62,756 nt of DNA from Sarcina ventriculi (GCF_900456775.1 NZ_UAUL01000013.1:1-62756); one strand, 5' to 3'. Positions 1-7,954 are shown, numbered from the stretch's first letter. Notes: generated by a model not told the origin, from the sequence alone. Translations and numbers: made by a program.

Positions 1-68
1 TTACCTTAAAAAATTTAGATGTTGATATTATCTACTTTAGAAAATTAGCTAATAGATGTGAAATATAA
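1..68 (+). pseudogene. End of a BRO-N-like antirepressor remnant
   Basis: This is the C-terminal part of the remnant annotated at 57588-57794, entered again because the contig wraps. It reads in frame to TLKNLDVDIIYFRKLANRCEI and a stop. Confidence 0.55.
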
Positions 69-478
69 TAGCAAGATACTATAAATCTGCCATACAGTCG
101 ATTTGATATGGATTTAGATACAAAAAATCATAGCAAGATTATAGCAAGATTATCTAGGCTTTTATAAATTATTTTATTACTATCAGCGATAAAAAAGCTT
201 GTAGTAAAAAGAGGATATATATTGTTTTTTTATTATAATAAATATTATGGCTTTTATTTAAATCAAAATTAGAAATTCATTTAATAATTTGACCTTTTTA
301 AATAAATTTTATTTGTATACATCTTTGAAAACCTGTAAACAAGCCATTTAAACTCCCAACTTCGGAAAATCTACGTTTCTGAAGTTATAAGTTCTATGAT
401 TAAAAATTGTTCTTGCTTTTATAATACAATATAATATTATATTTAACAGGGAGTGTAACACTGCCCTTAATGGTTTGC

Positions 479-562
479 TTATAATAGCTTTATTATCGTT
501 ATTTTTATTGTGAGTTTGATGATTAGTGCGAATAATCCATCAAGCTCTTTTATTTTGATACC
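479..562 (-). pseudogene. 3' remnant of small hydrophobic peptide gene
   Basis: The minus frame reads a stretch like LFALIIKLTIKITIIKLL and then a stop. It matches the C-terminal two thirds of the 39-40 aa peptides at 6184-6303 and 33075-33197, but the start codon, ribosome binding site and first residues are replaced by other sequence. A similar remnant lies at 29691-29783. Confidence 0.5.
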
Positions 563-1493
563 TGTGGAAAAGAAAAAAGATTATTTTTATTTTTCAGTTC
601 TTGAATTGAAAATAATAAATATCATTTATTGTTAATATCTATTTTAAACGATGTATACGCTTCGTAGGAAGGTTTTTAATATATTTATATAGAATATCTA
701 TTCTCTCACACAAAAACCTCTTAGAAATGATTTTAAAAGTGTTAGAATTAATTTTATAGTTTTTATTATTTATCTTATATTTAATTTTAATCCATTTAAA
801 AACAGGTGTACTTTTTGTACACCTACACTATTGTTTTCTATTACTAAATCAACGTCAGTTGATACATATATATCTTTAGATATATTATTATTTTTAATAT
901 TTCTTTTTTAGATGTATCACTTACAGTATAATTTACAGTATCGCTTTTATATAGATAAACTAAAATTTTTTAAAAACCGAAAATTCTCCATAAATAACTC
1001 CAATAATAAGACCTTTTCAAAATCTTTTCTAAAATATTCCTCCTATTTTTTATAAAAGTTTCAGCATGTCATAAATTTAAATAGTATTATAAACATGTAT
1101 ACGCCTTTTTGAGAGGTTTTAAATTCAATTAGATAATTATTCATATTAGAATAAAGTTTAAAACAGATTAAAATTGATTTTAATCTTATTTAAGTTATAA
1201 ACAAAAAAGATGTAGTTTTTTACTACACCTTATCACTTTGTATACATCAATTTAAATATGTATCACTAAAATTTTAACTATGTATTAATTTATACATTTT
1301 CTATAAATATAAACAAAGGTATTATAACAAACATGTATAAAGATTGCAGTATTTTTCAATAAAATTGACGAGAAAAGCAACACTATTATTTGTTTTTATA
1401 AATGTTTTTAATAGATTTATGCTAATAAATATCTGCATTTATCAGAATTTAGATATTATTTAATCCTCGTTTTAGCATTTTTTAGGATTTTAT

Positions 1494-1518
1494 GAAAGAA
1501 ATCTACTGGCGCGACTTT
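1494..1518 (+). repeat. ACTGGCGCGACTTT element, copy 1
   Basis: GAAAGAAATCTACTGGCGCG followed by ACTTT, then a T-rich stretch and a C-run (TGTCCCC at about 1543). Further copies lie at 1836-1863, 30675-30700, 31015-31043, 48157-48185 (minus) and 56288-56316. Function unknown; an origin or nick site is one possibility. Confidence 0.6.
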
Positions 1519-1835
1519 TAATATAAAAGCTTGTTTTTTAACATGTCCCCTCTATGTATATATTCAAAATATATTGATATCAACATTCGCTAATTTTAGC
1601 GAGATATCCAAAAAGTATATTAAATAGATAGCTTGTTATAAGCATTTTGTGATTATGGAATATTTTTGAGTTACTCTTAATAGCTGCCATAATTAATTTC
1701 ACTATAAGTATTACTTTACTAGGTTTTTATTTGTAATTTTAACCAATCATAACTTTATGAAGCCTTTGATATAATCAATGTTTTTGCTTTATCTGTTACT
1801 ATTTTTACCCCCCTTTCATGAGTTTTGGGAAATTT

Positions 1836-1889
1836 GCGAAAAGAAACCTACTGGAGCGACTTTTTAAATATTAGCCTAAATTTTTAGAC
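1836..1889 (+). repeat. ACTGGCGCGACTTT element, copy 2
   Basis: GCGAAAAGAAACCTACTGGA, then GCGACTTT. It is followed by a small palindrome (CCTAAATTTTTAGACC) and a C-run (TACCCCCCTA). This core-palindrome-C-run order is kept in the copies at 31015 and 56288 and, inverted, near 48120-48185. Confidence 0.6.
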
Positions 1890-1930
1890 CTACCCCCCTA
1901 CCTTTTCAAAATCCATGTTTTAAACTATTT

Positions 1931-2017
1931 TTAACTACACATAACTTTGGCAGCATAATGTGCTATACCCATACAACCAATTAGCCACACAGCAACTCCA
2001 CTCATTATTAATGGCAT
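1931..2017 (-). CDS. 28-aa membrane micropeptide next to HNH gene
   Basis: Reads MPLIMSGVAVWLIGCMGIAH and eight more residues: one predicted membrane segment. It starts 19 bases after the stop codon of the HNH gene on the same strand, behind a purine-rich AAGAAGATGAT stretch that can serve as ribosome binding site. The counterpart at 31252-31344 keeps the frame, start and sequence with conservative changes, which argues for a translated gene. The two HNH proteins at 27551 and 42068 carry a membrane segment fused at the N-terminus, so this peptide may be the detached equivalent. No family recognised. Confidence 0.6.
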   Translation of the reverse strand: MPLIMSGVAVWLIGCMGIAHYAAKVMCS

Positions 2018-2036
2018 ATAATCATCTTCTTTCTTT

Positions 2037-2447
2037 CTATTCTCTATACCTTTTAATCAATACCTTTAATTCATGTTGTATTTCCTCTTTATTACTTAGA
2101 TATTTTCTGTGAACTTTCTGATGACAACTTTCACATAAAGAAATTAGATTATCTTTATCAAATCTTTTTAACCAATTATCTTTTAATTCTTCTATGTGAT
2201 GTATTGTACCTGAGTTATTCAATTCATTCTTTTCTAAGCACATAAGACATAAATTATTATCTAAACCTCTTATAATATCTCTTACCCTTAACCATTCCTT
2301 AGAACTATAAAACTTTTGTTCCTTAGTATCTTTTCTATCTTTCTTATAAATACTATGTCTAATTCCTATCTTAGCCTTACAGCTATTACAGTATCTTTCT
2401 TTAATATCTATAAGATTTCTATTGCATAATTTACAAAACTTTTTCAT
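2037..2447 (-). CDS. HNH endonuclease with N-terminal zinc finger
   Basis: A 136-aa protein. An N-terminal CxxC...CxxC zinc-finger-like segment (CKLCNR...YCNSCKA) is followed by a compact HNH domain: CLMC, then the HH pair in TIHHIEEL, then NLISLCESCHQKVH. Such HNH proteins cut DNA; phage and plasmid forms are often homing or packaging enzymes. An upstream in-frame start would add 18 residues, but the paralogue at 31365-31775 begins exactly at this MKKFCK, so this start is preferred. The gene borders the CRISPR cassette, whose left junction lies a few bases upstream of the start codon. A membrane micropeptide gene follows. Confidence 0.85.
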   Translation of the reverse strand: MKKFCKLCNRNLIDIKERYCNSCKAKIGIRHSIYKKDRKDTKEQKFYSSKEWLRVRDIIRGLDNNLCLMCLEKNELNNSGTIHHIEELKDNWLKRFDKDNLISLCESCHQKVHRKYLSNKEEIQHELKVLIKRYRE

Positions 2448-2517
2448 TTTTCCCCTTGTATTTTCCATAAAAAAGTTTATTATTAAAATAAACAATTTCA
2501 TTTTTTGCTATAAATTC

Positions 2518-2549
2518 AAAAAAGCCTGTAATAAACAGGCTCTTTTTTT
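2518..2549. terminator. Bidirectional rho-independent terminator
   Basis: AGCCTGT / ACAGGCT stem with an AATAA loop, A-run before and T-run after. It lies inside the cassette between the array and the HNH gene. Confidence 0.8.
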
Positions 2550-2604
2550 ATACTTCAATCTTTTTATTGTTTTGTTGTTTAGGCTACAAAACACGCATTT
2601 ACGT

Positions 2605-2634
2605 AAAAAAATAAAGAGTAACAAAATATTACTC
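2605..2634 (-). terminator. Minus-strand terminator beside the CRISPR array
   Basis: GAGTAA / TTACTC stem with T-run on the minus strand. It could end transcripts coming through from cas12f and the tracrRNA region, or a minus-strand array transcript. Confidence 0.55.
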
Positions 2635-2639
2635 TCTAC

Positions 2640-3063
2640 ATTTAAATATAATTATCTTTATTCTTAAACCAGAGCAACCGAGGGGCGTTATAATGGTGTC
2701 TCTTAATTTAAATACAACTATTGTTATTCTTAAACGGGCATTTATTTAGGGAATAACCAAATTATCAACGCATTTAAATACAACTATTGTTATTCTTAAA
2801 CCTTATTTTATAAACTGTATAGCTTTTAGTAAGACAGCATTTAAATACAACTATTGTTATTCTTAAACAATAAATAAAATACTAAGCTTCTAAACTTAGT
2901 ATATTTAAATACAACTATTGTTATTCTTAAACGTATATGCATTATATCAATAAAATATACGTTTCGTTATTTAAATACAACTATTGTTATTCTTAAACCC
3001 TCAGCTTTATATTGAATCATCTCAATAAGCCTTATTTAAATACAACTATTGTTATTCTTAAAC
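2640..3063 (+). CRISPR. CRISPR array: 7 repeats, 6 spacers (type V-F)
   Basis: The 30-bp repeat starts ATTTAAATACAACTATTG and ends TTATTCTTAAAC. Repeats start at 2640 (degenerate, 4 mismatches), 2706, 2772, 2839, 2903, 2969 and 3034; the last six are identical. Spacers are 34-37 bp (2670-2705, 2736-2771, 2802-2838, 2869-2902, 2933-2968, 2999-3033). A weak further repeat-like stretch is at 3085-3116. I orient crRNA on the plus strand for two reasons. The repeat then ends in AAC, as in other Cas12f crRNAs. And a minus-strand RNA with a Cas12f-tracr-like body carries the matching anti-repeat. Against this, the degenerate repeat would be the leader-side one. No cas1/cas2 nearby. Spacer 6 matches cas12f over 13 bases. 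Confidence 0.93.
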
Positions 3064-3204
3064 CACAGTAAAATAGCCATTTGTATTTAAATAAATTTCT
3101 ATGAATTCTTTTAAAATAGCCATTTATTAATTAAATTACCAGCTAATTTTACATTTTAAAAAATAGCCTTATTACTATGTTTTCTAAAATTACTTGGTAA
3201 ATTA

Positions 3205-3380
3205 TTAAATTATTAAATAACAATATTGTATTCTTGTACACGCCCATTAAAATGTTTTGCACAAGGCTTTTACCTATTTAATACAGGAGCGTTTGGTAGA
3301 GAGTTACTGCAAGGGACTCCTTATTTATAATAATTTGTTTTAACAGCACTTCTCACCTTTAGGCAGCTAAATCTACCTTT
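3205..3380 (-). ncRNA. Probable Cas12f tracrRNA
   Basis: It lies directly downstream of cas12f on the same strand. The minus-strand RNA begins with a small hairpin (GGUAG...CUGCC) and then carries GGUGAGAAGUGCUGUUAAAA; GAGAAGUGC recurs in tracrRNAs of characterised Cas12f enzymes as I remember them. Further stems follow, then an anti-repeat at 3212-3242 that reads, on the plus strand, as a gapped copy of the CRISPR repeat (AACAATATTG, TATTCTTG) and so can pair with crRNA. A TATAAT lies at 3381-3386 (minus), too close to fix the 5' end, which may also come from processing of cas12f mRNA. Confidence 0.75.
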
Positions 3381-3423
3381 ATTATAAATATAATGTAACA
3401 TTTTTCCATAGGAATTGCAATAT

Positions 3424-4737
3424 TTAATATTGTTTTTTTACTTGTTCTTCTATAATTTTTTCTATATCAGGAATAGCAATATTCTTACTTGCGTTAACAT
3501 CAGCATTGTCCTTATAATTACATACTGTACAAGAAAAACTTTCTTGAGTCTTTCTATTTTCTTTATCTATATTCCCACATTTACTACATCTTTGAGATGT
3601 ATATTTAGGATTAATAAAATATACTCTTATTCCATTTTCCTCAGCTTTATACTTAATTTTTTGTTGAAGGTCATAGTAACTCCAATTTTTAAGTAAGCTT
3701 TCCTGTTGTTGTTCACTAAATCCACTTAAATCCTCCATTTGAATTAATCCTACTCTATATTTAATAGCTACATCAACAATGTATCTAGAAACCTTATGAT
3801 TATAAGTATCTCTAAAATTATTATATTTTCTTCCCATGTAATTAGCTTTTTCCATTTTAGTTTTATAGCCATGACCTCTATTATTATCACTTGCCCACTT
3901 ACTAGCAATAGATAAAGCTTTTCTTCTAGACTCTAATTTTTGTCTATAATGCATAAGTTCTGTTCCATCTATACATGTATCTTTAAAGCTCATTTTTATA
4001 TATTCATATTTAGAAGCATCATATATACTTAAAGTAGCTACTTTAGATACTCCAAGATCAATTCCCATTACTAAATTCTCATTTGTTTTAATCTCTTCTA
4101 GGTTAAAGGAAAAACTAATAGTTGCCATCCACTTTTTCTTTTTTTGATTATAGCTAATTTGCATAGCTCCTTGTTTATAACTTTTATCCAACAACCTTCT
4201 AATAATACTTTTTTCACTTGAACCCAATTTAGGAAATAAAAAATTAACTCTTTTAATTCCCAATTCTTTTTGTTTAGGAAGATTAAAAAATCCTATTTCT
4301 GCACCTAATCCTTTTGGTGTTTCGATAATGTTATAAGCATTATTATGTATAATTATTGGATTAGTTCTTTTAAAAGTAGTTAGAGATACATTTCCCTTTA
4401 AAAGTCCTGCTTTTTTATCATTTTTATATCTATTAACTACAAATTGCCTTGTCTGTGCAACGTTATTTGATAAAGCTCCAGGCATATATTCATTCATTCT
4501 ATTCTCTATCCATGCCGCAAAACTTTTACCATATAATTTCTTATCATCACTTCTTGGCAAATCAGTTTCTTTAATTATAAAGTTTTGCATATCATTCTCA
4601 TACATATAGCTTATAGCTCTATTACACGCTAAATAACTATTATATTGCAAATCCCTCAATTCTTTATAAAAGTCTACTTCTTTAAGTATATTGTTACTAC
4701 TATATTCAATCGCAACTTGTACACATTTTGTTGTCAT
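3424..4737 (-). CDS. cas12f: Cas12f (type V-F) RNA-guided nuclease
   Basis: A miniature TnpB-like Cas12 effector of 437 aa. Small RNA-guided nucleases of this family cut DNA, usually as dimers, at sites with a T-rich 5' PAM. The C-terminal half shows a split RuvC: D227 in MGIDLGVSKVATLS, E335 in LIQMEDLSGF, and D413 in DNADVNASKNIA. A zinc ribbon (C384, C387, C403, C406) sits between the last two. The ATG chosen lies about 10 bases after GGAG; a GTG three codons earlier overlaps that site. An adjacent array and tracrRNA with an anti-repeat, and the lack of IS605-type ends, separate it from an IS TnpB. In the right terminal copy the gene is frameshifted, probably by assembly errors. Confidence 0.92.
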   Translation of the reverse strand: MTTKCVQVAIEYSSNNILKEVDFYKELRDLQYNSYLACNRAISYMYENDMQNFIIKETDLPRSDDKKLYGKSFAAWIENRMNEYMPGALSNNVAQTRQFVVNRYKNDKKAGLLKGNVSLTTFKRTNPIIIHNNAYNIIETPKGLGAEIGFFNLPKQKELGIKRVNFLFPKLGSSEKSIIRRLLDKSYKQGAMQISYNQKKKKWMATISFSFNLEEIKTNENLVMGIDLGVSKVATLSIYDASKYEYIKMSFKDTCIDGTELMHYRQKLESRRKALSIASKWASDNNRGHGYKTKMEKANYMGRKYNNFRDTYNHKVSRYIVDVAIKYRVGLIQMEDLSGFSEQQQESLLKNWSYYDLQQKIKYKAEENGIRVYFINPKYTSQRCSKCGNIDKENRKTQESFSCTVCNYKDNADVNASKNIAIPDIEKIIEEQVKKQY

Positions 4738-5016
4738 TCTATACACACTCCATAATAAAAAATAATATTATTATAAAAGTTTCTACAAATTCTAACTATA
4801 TCCTTTAAAATATTTAAAATATAAATAACTAAATTGAAAATTATAAGACAACCTAATAACATAAATTTTATATTTTTTAATACACATAAAGACATTAAAA
4901 AACATAACATAATACTAATTGTGTTACTTTTCTAAAACTCTCACAAACTATAATAATAATGCATGTTAGAAGCTGTTTTAAAATATAAAACTTAACATAG
5001 GCTCAATATGTTACTT

Positions 5017-5565
5017 TTAATAGATTTTAAAACCTTTTATCATATTATTAATATGATTTTGTTCCACTCCAATATATCTTAATGTTATTGCAGGATTTGA
5101 ATGATTAAATATCTTTTGTAAAGTAACAACATCTTTATATTGTGTATAAAATTGATAACCGAATGTCTTTCTTAAAGTATGAGTTCCTAAGTTATAAAGT
5201 CCTAATACTTTTCCAGCCTCGCTAAGAATCTTATATGCTCTAACTCTACTTATTGCATTGTTATATCCTTTTTGAGATTTTATCAGAAATTCATCTTCAT
5301 GTTTTTCTTCATAATATTTTTTTAATTCTTTCTTTAACATTGGGGTAATAGGAAATATCCTTTGTTTTTTGGTTTTCTTTTCCCTTAGTGAAATGTAATC
5401 TTTTCCTTTAACATCTCTAACTCTAAGCCTTAAAATATCACTTATTCTTAATCCACTATTAACTCCAATTAAAAACATAATATAATTTCTTTCACTATAA
5501 TTTCTTAGGTAATTTGCTAACTCTCTTATCTTGTCTGAATCTCTTATCGGTTCTACATAATTCAT
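5017..5565 (-). CDS. Tyrosine recombinase, compact catalytic domain
   Basis: A 182-aa phage-integrase/Xer-type recombinase with only the catalytic domain and no core-binding domain. Visible residues: R40 (SGLRISD), K63/K64 in the beta-hairpin, H129xxR132 (HTLRKTFG), H155 (FNHS) and the nucleophile Y164 (LRYIG). Such short recombinases on Gram-positive plasmids commonly resolve multimers or join replicons. The ATG is preferred to a GTG three codons upstream, because the GTGGTGA before it can act as ribosome binding site. A near-identical copy is at 31919-32467; recombination between the two could excise or invert large parts of the plasmid. The cassette border lies about 120 bp downstream of the stop. 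Confidence 0.88.
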   Translation of the reverse strand: MNYVEPIRDSDKIRELANYLRNYSERNYIMFLIGVNSGLRISDILRLRVRDVKGKDYISLREKKTKKQRIFPITPMLKKELKKYYEEKHEDEFLIKSQKGYNNAISRVRAYKILSEAGKVLGLYNLGTHTLRKTFGYQFYTQYKDVVTLQKIFNHSNPAITLRYIGVEQNHINNMIKGFKIY

Positions 5566-5598
5566 AGTCACCACACTCTTTTTTATTTTTTTATAAAT

Positions 5599-5627
5599 AA
5601 AAAAGAACCTAGCTTAACTAGATTCTT
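5599..5627 (-). terminator. Rho-independent terminator
   Basis: AAGAATCTAG / CTAGGTTCTT stem followed by a T-run on the minus strand; it ends the small gene at 5802-5993. Duplicated at 32501-32529. Confidence 0.75.
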
Positions 5628-5801
5628 CGTAATCCACATCATAATCCAAAGGAATTTTATTTTTCTTACATACATATTATCTCACATGTTTTTTCTTATG
5701 ATCTATCAAAATATTTCAAAAAATTTCACAAAATTTCACTTAAATTAAAAAACTATTTTCCCATCTTGAAATATCATTTATTAATTCTCTTTTTATTTAA
5801 A

Positions 5802-5993
5802 TTATTTAATTTCTACATTTAATACTGCTCTTCTTTCTTTTACTAATTGTTCCAATTCTTTTAAATCTTCTTCAGTAGCTTTATTTCTTATAAACCCTCT
5901 AGCACTAGAACGATGCTTTAAATAATTAGAATAATCTTTATTCTTTTCTTGCCAGCGTTTATTAATTTTTGTTCTTGTAGTAATTTTTTTCAC
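5802..5993 (-). CDS. 63-aa basic plasmid protein
   Basis: A small charged protein (N-terminus MKKITTRTKINKRWQEKNKD) with a predicted C-terminal helix rich in E, K and L. No domain recognised. It starts with GTG nine bases after a GGAGG; the near-identical copy at 32694-32885 has ATG in the same place. Conservation of both copies and position between recombinase and rep suggest a plasmid maintenance or regulatory role, which is inference. Confidence 0.75.
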   Translation of the reverse strand: MKKITTRTKINKRWQEKNKDYSNYLKHRSSARGFIRNKATEEDLKELEQLVKERRAVLNVEIK

Positions 5994-6183
5994 CTTTTAA
6001 AACCTCCTATAAGGATAATAATAACATTATAATTTTTATTGATACAAAAATTACTATTATTAATAATATTATTTTGAAAATTAATTTAAGTGATACAATA
6101 ACTAATTCTTTCACTGCTTTTAAGTGATTAATATAATATTATATTTAACGGGGAGCTGGAAACTCCCTTTGATGTATTATAGC

Positions 6184-6303
6184 TTATGATAGTTTAATTA
6201 CTATAATAATACTAACTATTATCGCTATTCTTATTGTGAATTTAATGATTAGTGCGAATAATTCATCAAACTCTTTTATTATTTTGATTATCTTATTAAT
6301 CAC
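6184..6303 (-). CDS. 39-aa hydrophobic peptide
   Basis: Reads MINKIIKIIKEFDELFALII and then a very hydrophobic tail ending IVIKLS; GTG start behind AAGGATG. An amphipathic N-terminal half and a membrane-spanning C-terminal half. The homologue at 33075-33197 has a stronger AGGAGG site and an in-frame one-codon length difference, so selection on the protein is likely. Small hydrophobic peptides next to antisense-RNA replicons include toxins of type I systems and small bacteriocins; neither assignment is proven here. Decayed copies at 479-562 and 29691-29783. Confidence 0.6.
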   Translation of the reverse strand: MINKIIKIIKEFDELFALIIKFTIRIAIIVSIIIVIKLS

Positions 6304-6356
6304 TTATTTTCACATCCTTATACATCATCGTACTACATGTAGTATATAAAATCAAT

Positions 6357-6401
6357 AAAAAAAAGAACTAAAGATTTAAATTTCTCTAATTCTTTTAGCT
6401 A
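6357..6401 (-). terminator. Hairpin with minus-strand T-run in rep upstream region
   Basis: AAAAGAA...TTCTTTT stem with an A-run on the plus strand just before it. It lies between the rep promoter and the small peptide gene and could stop minus-strand transcripts. Also present in block B (about 33255-33292). Confidence 0.5.
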
Positions 6402-6445
6402 AATTTAATATTTATAGAAATATATAAAAATTAACACGATATTAA

Positions 6446-6474
6446 TTGTTTTCTTTCGCAAAAAATGGTATAAT
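6446..6474 (+). promoter_or_regulatory. Promoter of rep A
   Basis: TTGTTT, 17 bases, TATAAT. It would give a leader of about 200 nt before the rep start, and that leader is crossed by the antisense RNA at 6504-6584. Identical in block B (33340-33368). Confidence 0.75.
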
Positions 6475-6503
6475 ATATTTAGTTTTTACGGAAAATTGAA
6501 CAG

Positions 6504-6584
6504 AAAAAAAGAACCCAAACGACCAAATCCAAGTTCTTCTTTTCAACAACAATTTATTAACAAATGACAAAGTCATTAACTTTT
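6504..6584 (-). ncRNA. Antisense RNA controlling rep A
   Basis: Runs against the rep leader from a perfect promoter (6591-6619, minus) to a hairpin ending in a T-run (AAGAAC / GTTCTT, 6504-6540). The 14-nt loop (plus-strand 6517-6530) contains UUGGU on the RNA, a fit to the YUNR U-turn of fast-pairing antisense loops. Block B is identical in the whole leader except this loop, where 7 of 14 bases differ. That is the expected pattern for a copy-number and incompatibility RNA. Confidence 0.82.
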
Positions 6585-6590
6585 ATCTAT

Positions 6591-6619
6591 ATTATAAAGT
6601 TAATAATTAAAAATGTCAA
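6591..6619 (-). promoter_or_regulatory. Promoter of antisense RNA A
   Basis: On the minus strand TTGACA, 17 bases, TATAAT: consensus sigma-A promoter, stronger than that of rep, as usual for antisense copy-number control. Confidence 0.82.
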
Positions 6620-6681
6620 ATGTTAATTTACTCCGTATTTAATTTTCTTAACATTTTAATTGACGGATAGGAGTATTAAAC

Positions 6682-7773
6682 ATGGAAATATATAAAACAA
6701 TCTTAAAACAAAATGAATTACAAGTAATAGAAAATATATCTTATAATAAAAAAACACAATCAATATTACAATCTATATATTCTTATATGATTAAACATAC
6801 AACTCTTAATAATGGATTATTCCCTAAACAATTAACAGCTTTATATAAAATGTATATAAGATACCATAATAAGATATCTTGTATCTATTTTAGAAAATTA
6901 TTAAAAAAATTAATTGATTATAAATTAGTAATAGTACATAAACATAGAAATATTAATGTTTATTCTGTTAATAGAAATGTAACTTACTATTCTAATAATT
7001 TAGATGAAGTATCACAAAAAGTATCATATAAAAAAATCGCTACAAACGTTGATACAGCTAGTGTAGAACATGATTCCTTAAATACCGAAATACTAAATAT
7101 AAATAATAATACTATTACTATTATAGATAATACAGTTCCTGAAACTGTTGCTGATAATAAAGTTAAAAAATCTTTAGCTTATGAAAAAGCGATAGAAGAA
7201 AATAATAAAGATTTAGTTAAACCAAGTGAACTTATTGAAGTTGCTATAAACAAATTAAAAGAACAAGGTAGACATAGTAAAAAAATAATAGCTAGATTAA
7301 AAGCTAAATTAGAAAATAGAACTAATGTTGTAAGAAAGAATATGGACAAGTATTTAGATACTGTTGTAGCTGATTGTATAGCTTTCTATGAAGTTGAAAG
7401 AAAGAATATGGCTTTACTAATTGCTAAAAGAAGAAATAAGTTTTCTAACTCTTATAATGCTAAAAAGAACACTACTGCTAACTTTACACAAAGAAAATAT
7501 GATTATGATAAACTAGAAAAACAACTTTTAGGTTGGGATAATTCTGATGATGATTGCGAAATTGGTACTATTGAACCTACTGTTACTCCTGCTATAGCTA
7601 ACTTTACTCAAAGAGAATATGATTATATTGAATTAGAAAAACAAATATCTCCACTTGCTTATTTAGACAATAATCTTGAAAATGAAGAAAAAATAGAACA
7701 AAATGAAATAATAGAGGATATGGATGAAAATTTGAGTGGTATTGATAGATTGAGAAACTTAATAAAAAGATAA
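6682..7773 (+). CDS. Plasmid replication initiator-like protein (rep A)
   Basis: A 363-aa protein. The N-terminal ~110 residues look like a winged-helix domain (LFPKQLTALYKMYIRYHN). A linker follows, then a charged helical region near 185-255. The C-terminus carries two copies of a peptide, NFTQRKYDYDKLEKQLLGWD and a degenerate NFTQREYDYIELEKQ. The peptide recurs in the rep-like proteins at 24018, 33576 and 45892 and is common at the end of clostridial phage/plasmid replisome organisers. It follows TAGGAG by 9 bases. The long leader with an opposing RNA supports a replication role. A 55-aa gene follows after 13 bases. Confidence 0.75.
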   Translation: MEIYKTILKQNELQVIENISYNKKTQSILQSIYSYMIKHTTLNNGLFPKQLTALYKMYIRYHNKISCIYFRKLLKKLIDYKLVIVHKHRNINVYSVNRNVTYYSNNLDEVSQKVSYKKIATNVDTASVEHDSLNTEILNINNNTITIIDNTVPETVADNKVKKSLAYEKAIEENNKDLVKPSELIEVAINKLKEQGRHSKKIIARLKAKLENRTNVVRKNMDKYLDTVVADCIAFYEVERKNMALLIAKRRNKFSNSYNAKKNTTANFTQRKYDYDKLEKQLLGWDNSDDDCEIGTIEPTVTPAIANFTQREYDYIELEKQISPLAYLDNNLENEEKIEQNEIIEDMDENLSGIDRLRNLIKR

Positions 7774-7786
7774 AGGGGTTTTCATT

Positions 7787-7954
7787 ATGAATTTACTAGA
7801 TAAATATATACCAGCAGAATTAGCGAAAAAAACTATAGAGGATATGGAAAGAAGAAAAGAATTAAAGATAAAATCAGAAAAAGAGTATAGTATGTTAATT
7901 AGACAAAAAATTAAAAGAAAATTAATTGAAAAAAATAAAAAGTTTTATAAATAA
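7787..7954 (+). CDS. 55-aa basic coiled-coil protein
   Basis: MNLLDKYIPAELAKKTIEDM, then a Lys/Arg/Glu-rich helix. It lies 13 bases after rep A behind an AAAGGGG site, so it is probably cotranslated with it. Not present after rep B. Function not recognised. Confidence 0.55.
   Translation: MNLLDKYIPAELAKKTIEDMERRKELKIKSEKEYSMLIRQKIKRKLIEKNKKFYK

Larger units (their letters stand above)
69..1930. other. Gene-poor AT-rich block, conserved in block B
   Basis: No intact gene is visible. From about 363 on it is homologous to 29652-31080. It holds the tail of a small hydrophobic peptide gene (479-562), minus-strand traces of a replication gene related to the one at 55235 (about 880-960, where a frame still reads SDTVNYTVSDTSKKEI), and a conserved noncoding tract (about 1255-1520) that ends in the repeated ACTGGCGCGACTTT element. 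The tract recurs at 30425-30700 and, inverted, at 48157-48430. Confidence 0.6.
2456..4894. mobile_element. CRISPR-Cas12f cassette inserted in block A
   Basis: Block B (29652-34590) has the same gene order as block A but goes from the HNH gene straight to the recombinase gene. Alignment breaks just upstream of the HNH start (about 2456 here, about 31785 there) and resumes at AAAAAACATAACATAATACT (about 4895 here, 31797 there). The cassette is thus about 2.4 kb. No target duplication, terminal inverted repeat or transposase is visible, so how it moved, or whether block B lost it, is open. Confidence 0.7.
1..5032. repeat. Terminal redundancy of a circular plasmid (left copy)
   Basis: These bases recur at 57727-62756 in the same orientation. 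The copies agree almost perfectly over about 820-3900. They differ by small indels, mostly in homopolymers, in the first 820 bases of this copy and in the last 1.1 kb of the other. Errors clustered at the two contig ends are what an untrimmed long-read assembly of a circle gives. The plasmid would then be about 57,725 bp, with this copy and the interior of the other the better guides to the true sequence. Confidence 0.93.

Noticed and set aside
645-1120. GTATACGC... motifs as regulatory direct repeats
   Set aside because: They more likely derive from decayed copies of the rep D gene, where TTTATACGCCC encodes part of the C-terminal domain.
2869-2968. Spacers 4 and 5 as terminators (both contain inverted repeats)
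   Set aside because: They are bounded by perfect repeats and have normal spacer length; no T-run follows. They may target hairpin sequences, but no target could be found here.
3415-3696. 93-aa plus-strand frame opposite cas12f
   Set aside because: Antisense shadow of the effector gene, without ribosome binding site or domain.
3424-4737. IS605/IS607 transposon TnpB
   Set aside because: There is no TnpA or IS end, but a CRISPR array, an anti-repeat and a Cas12f-tracr-like RNA are adjacent.
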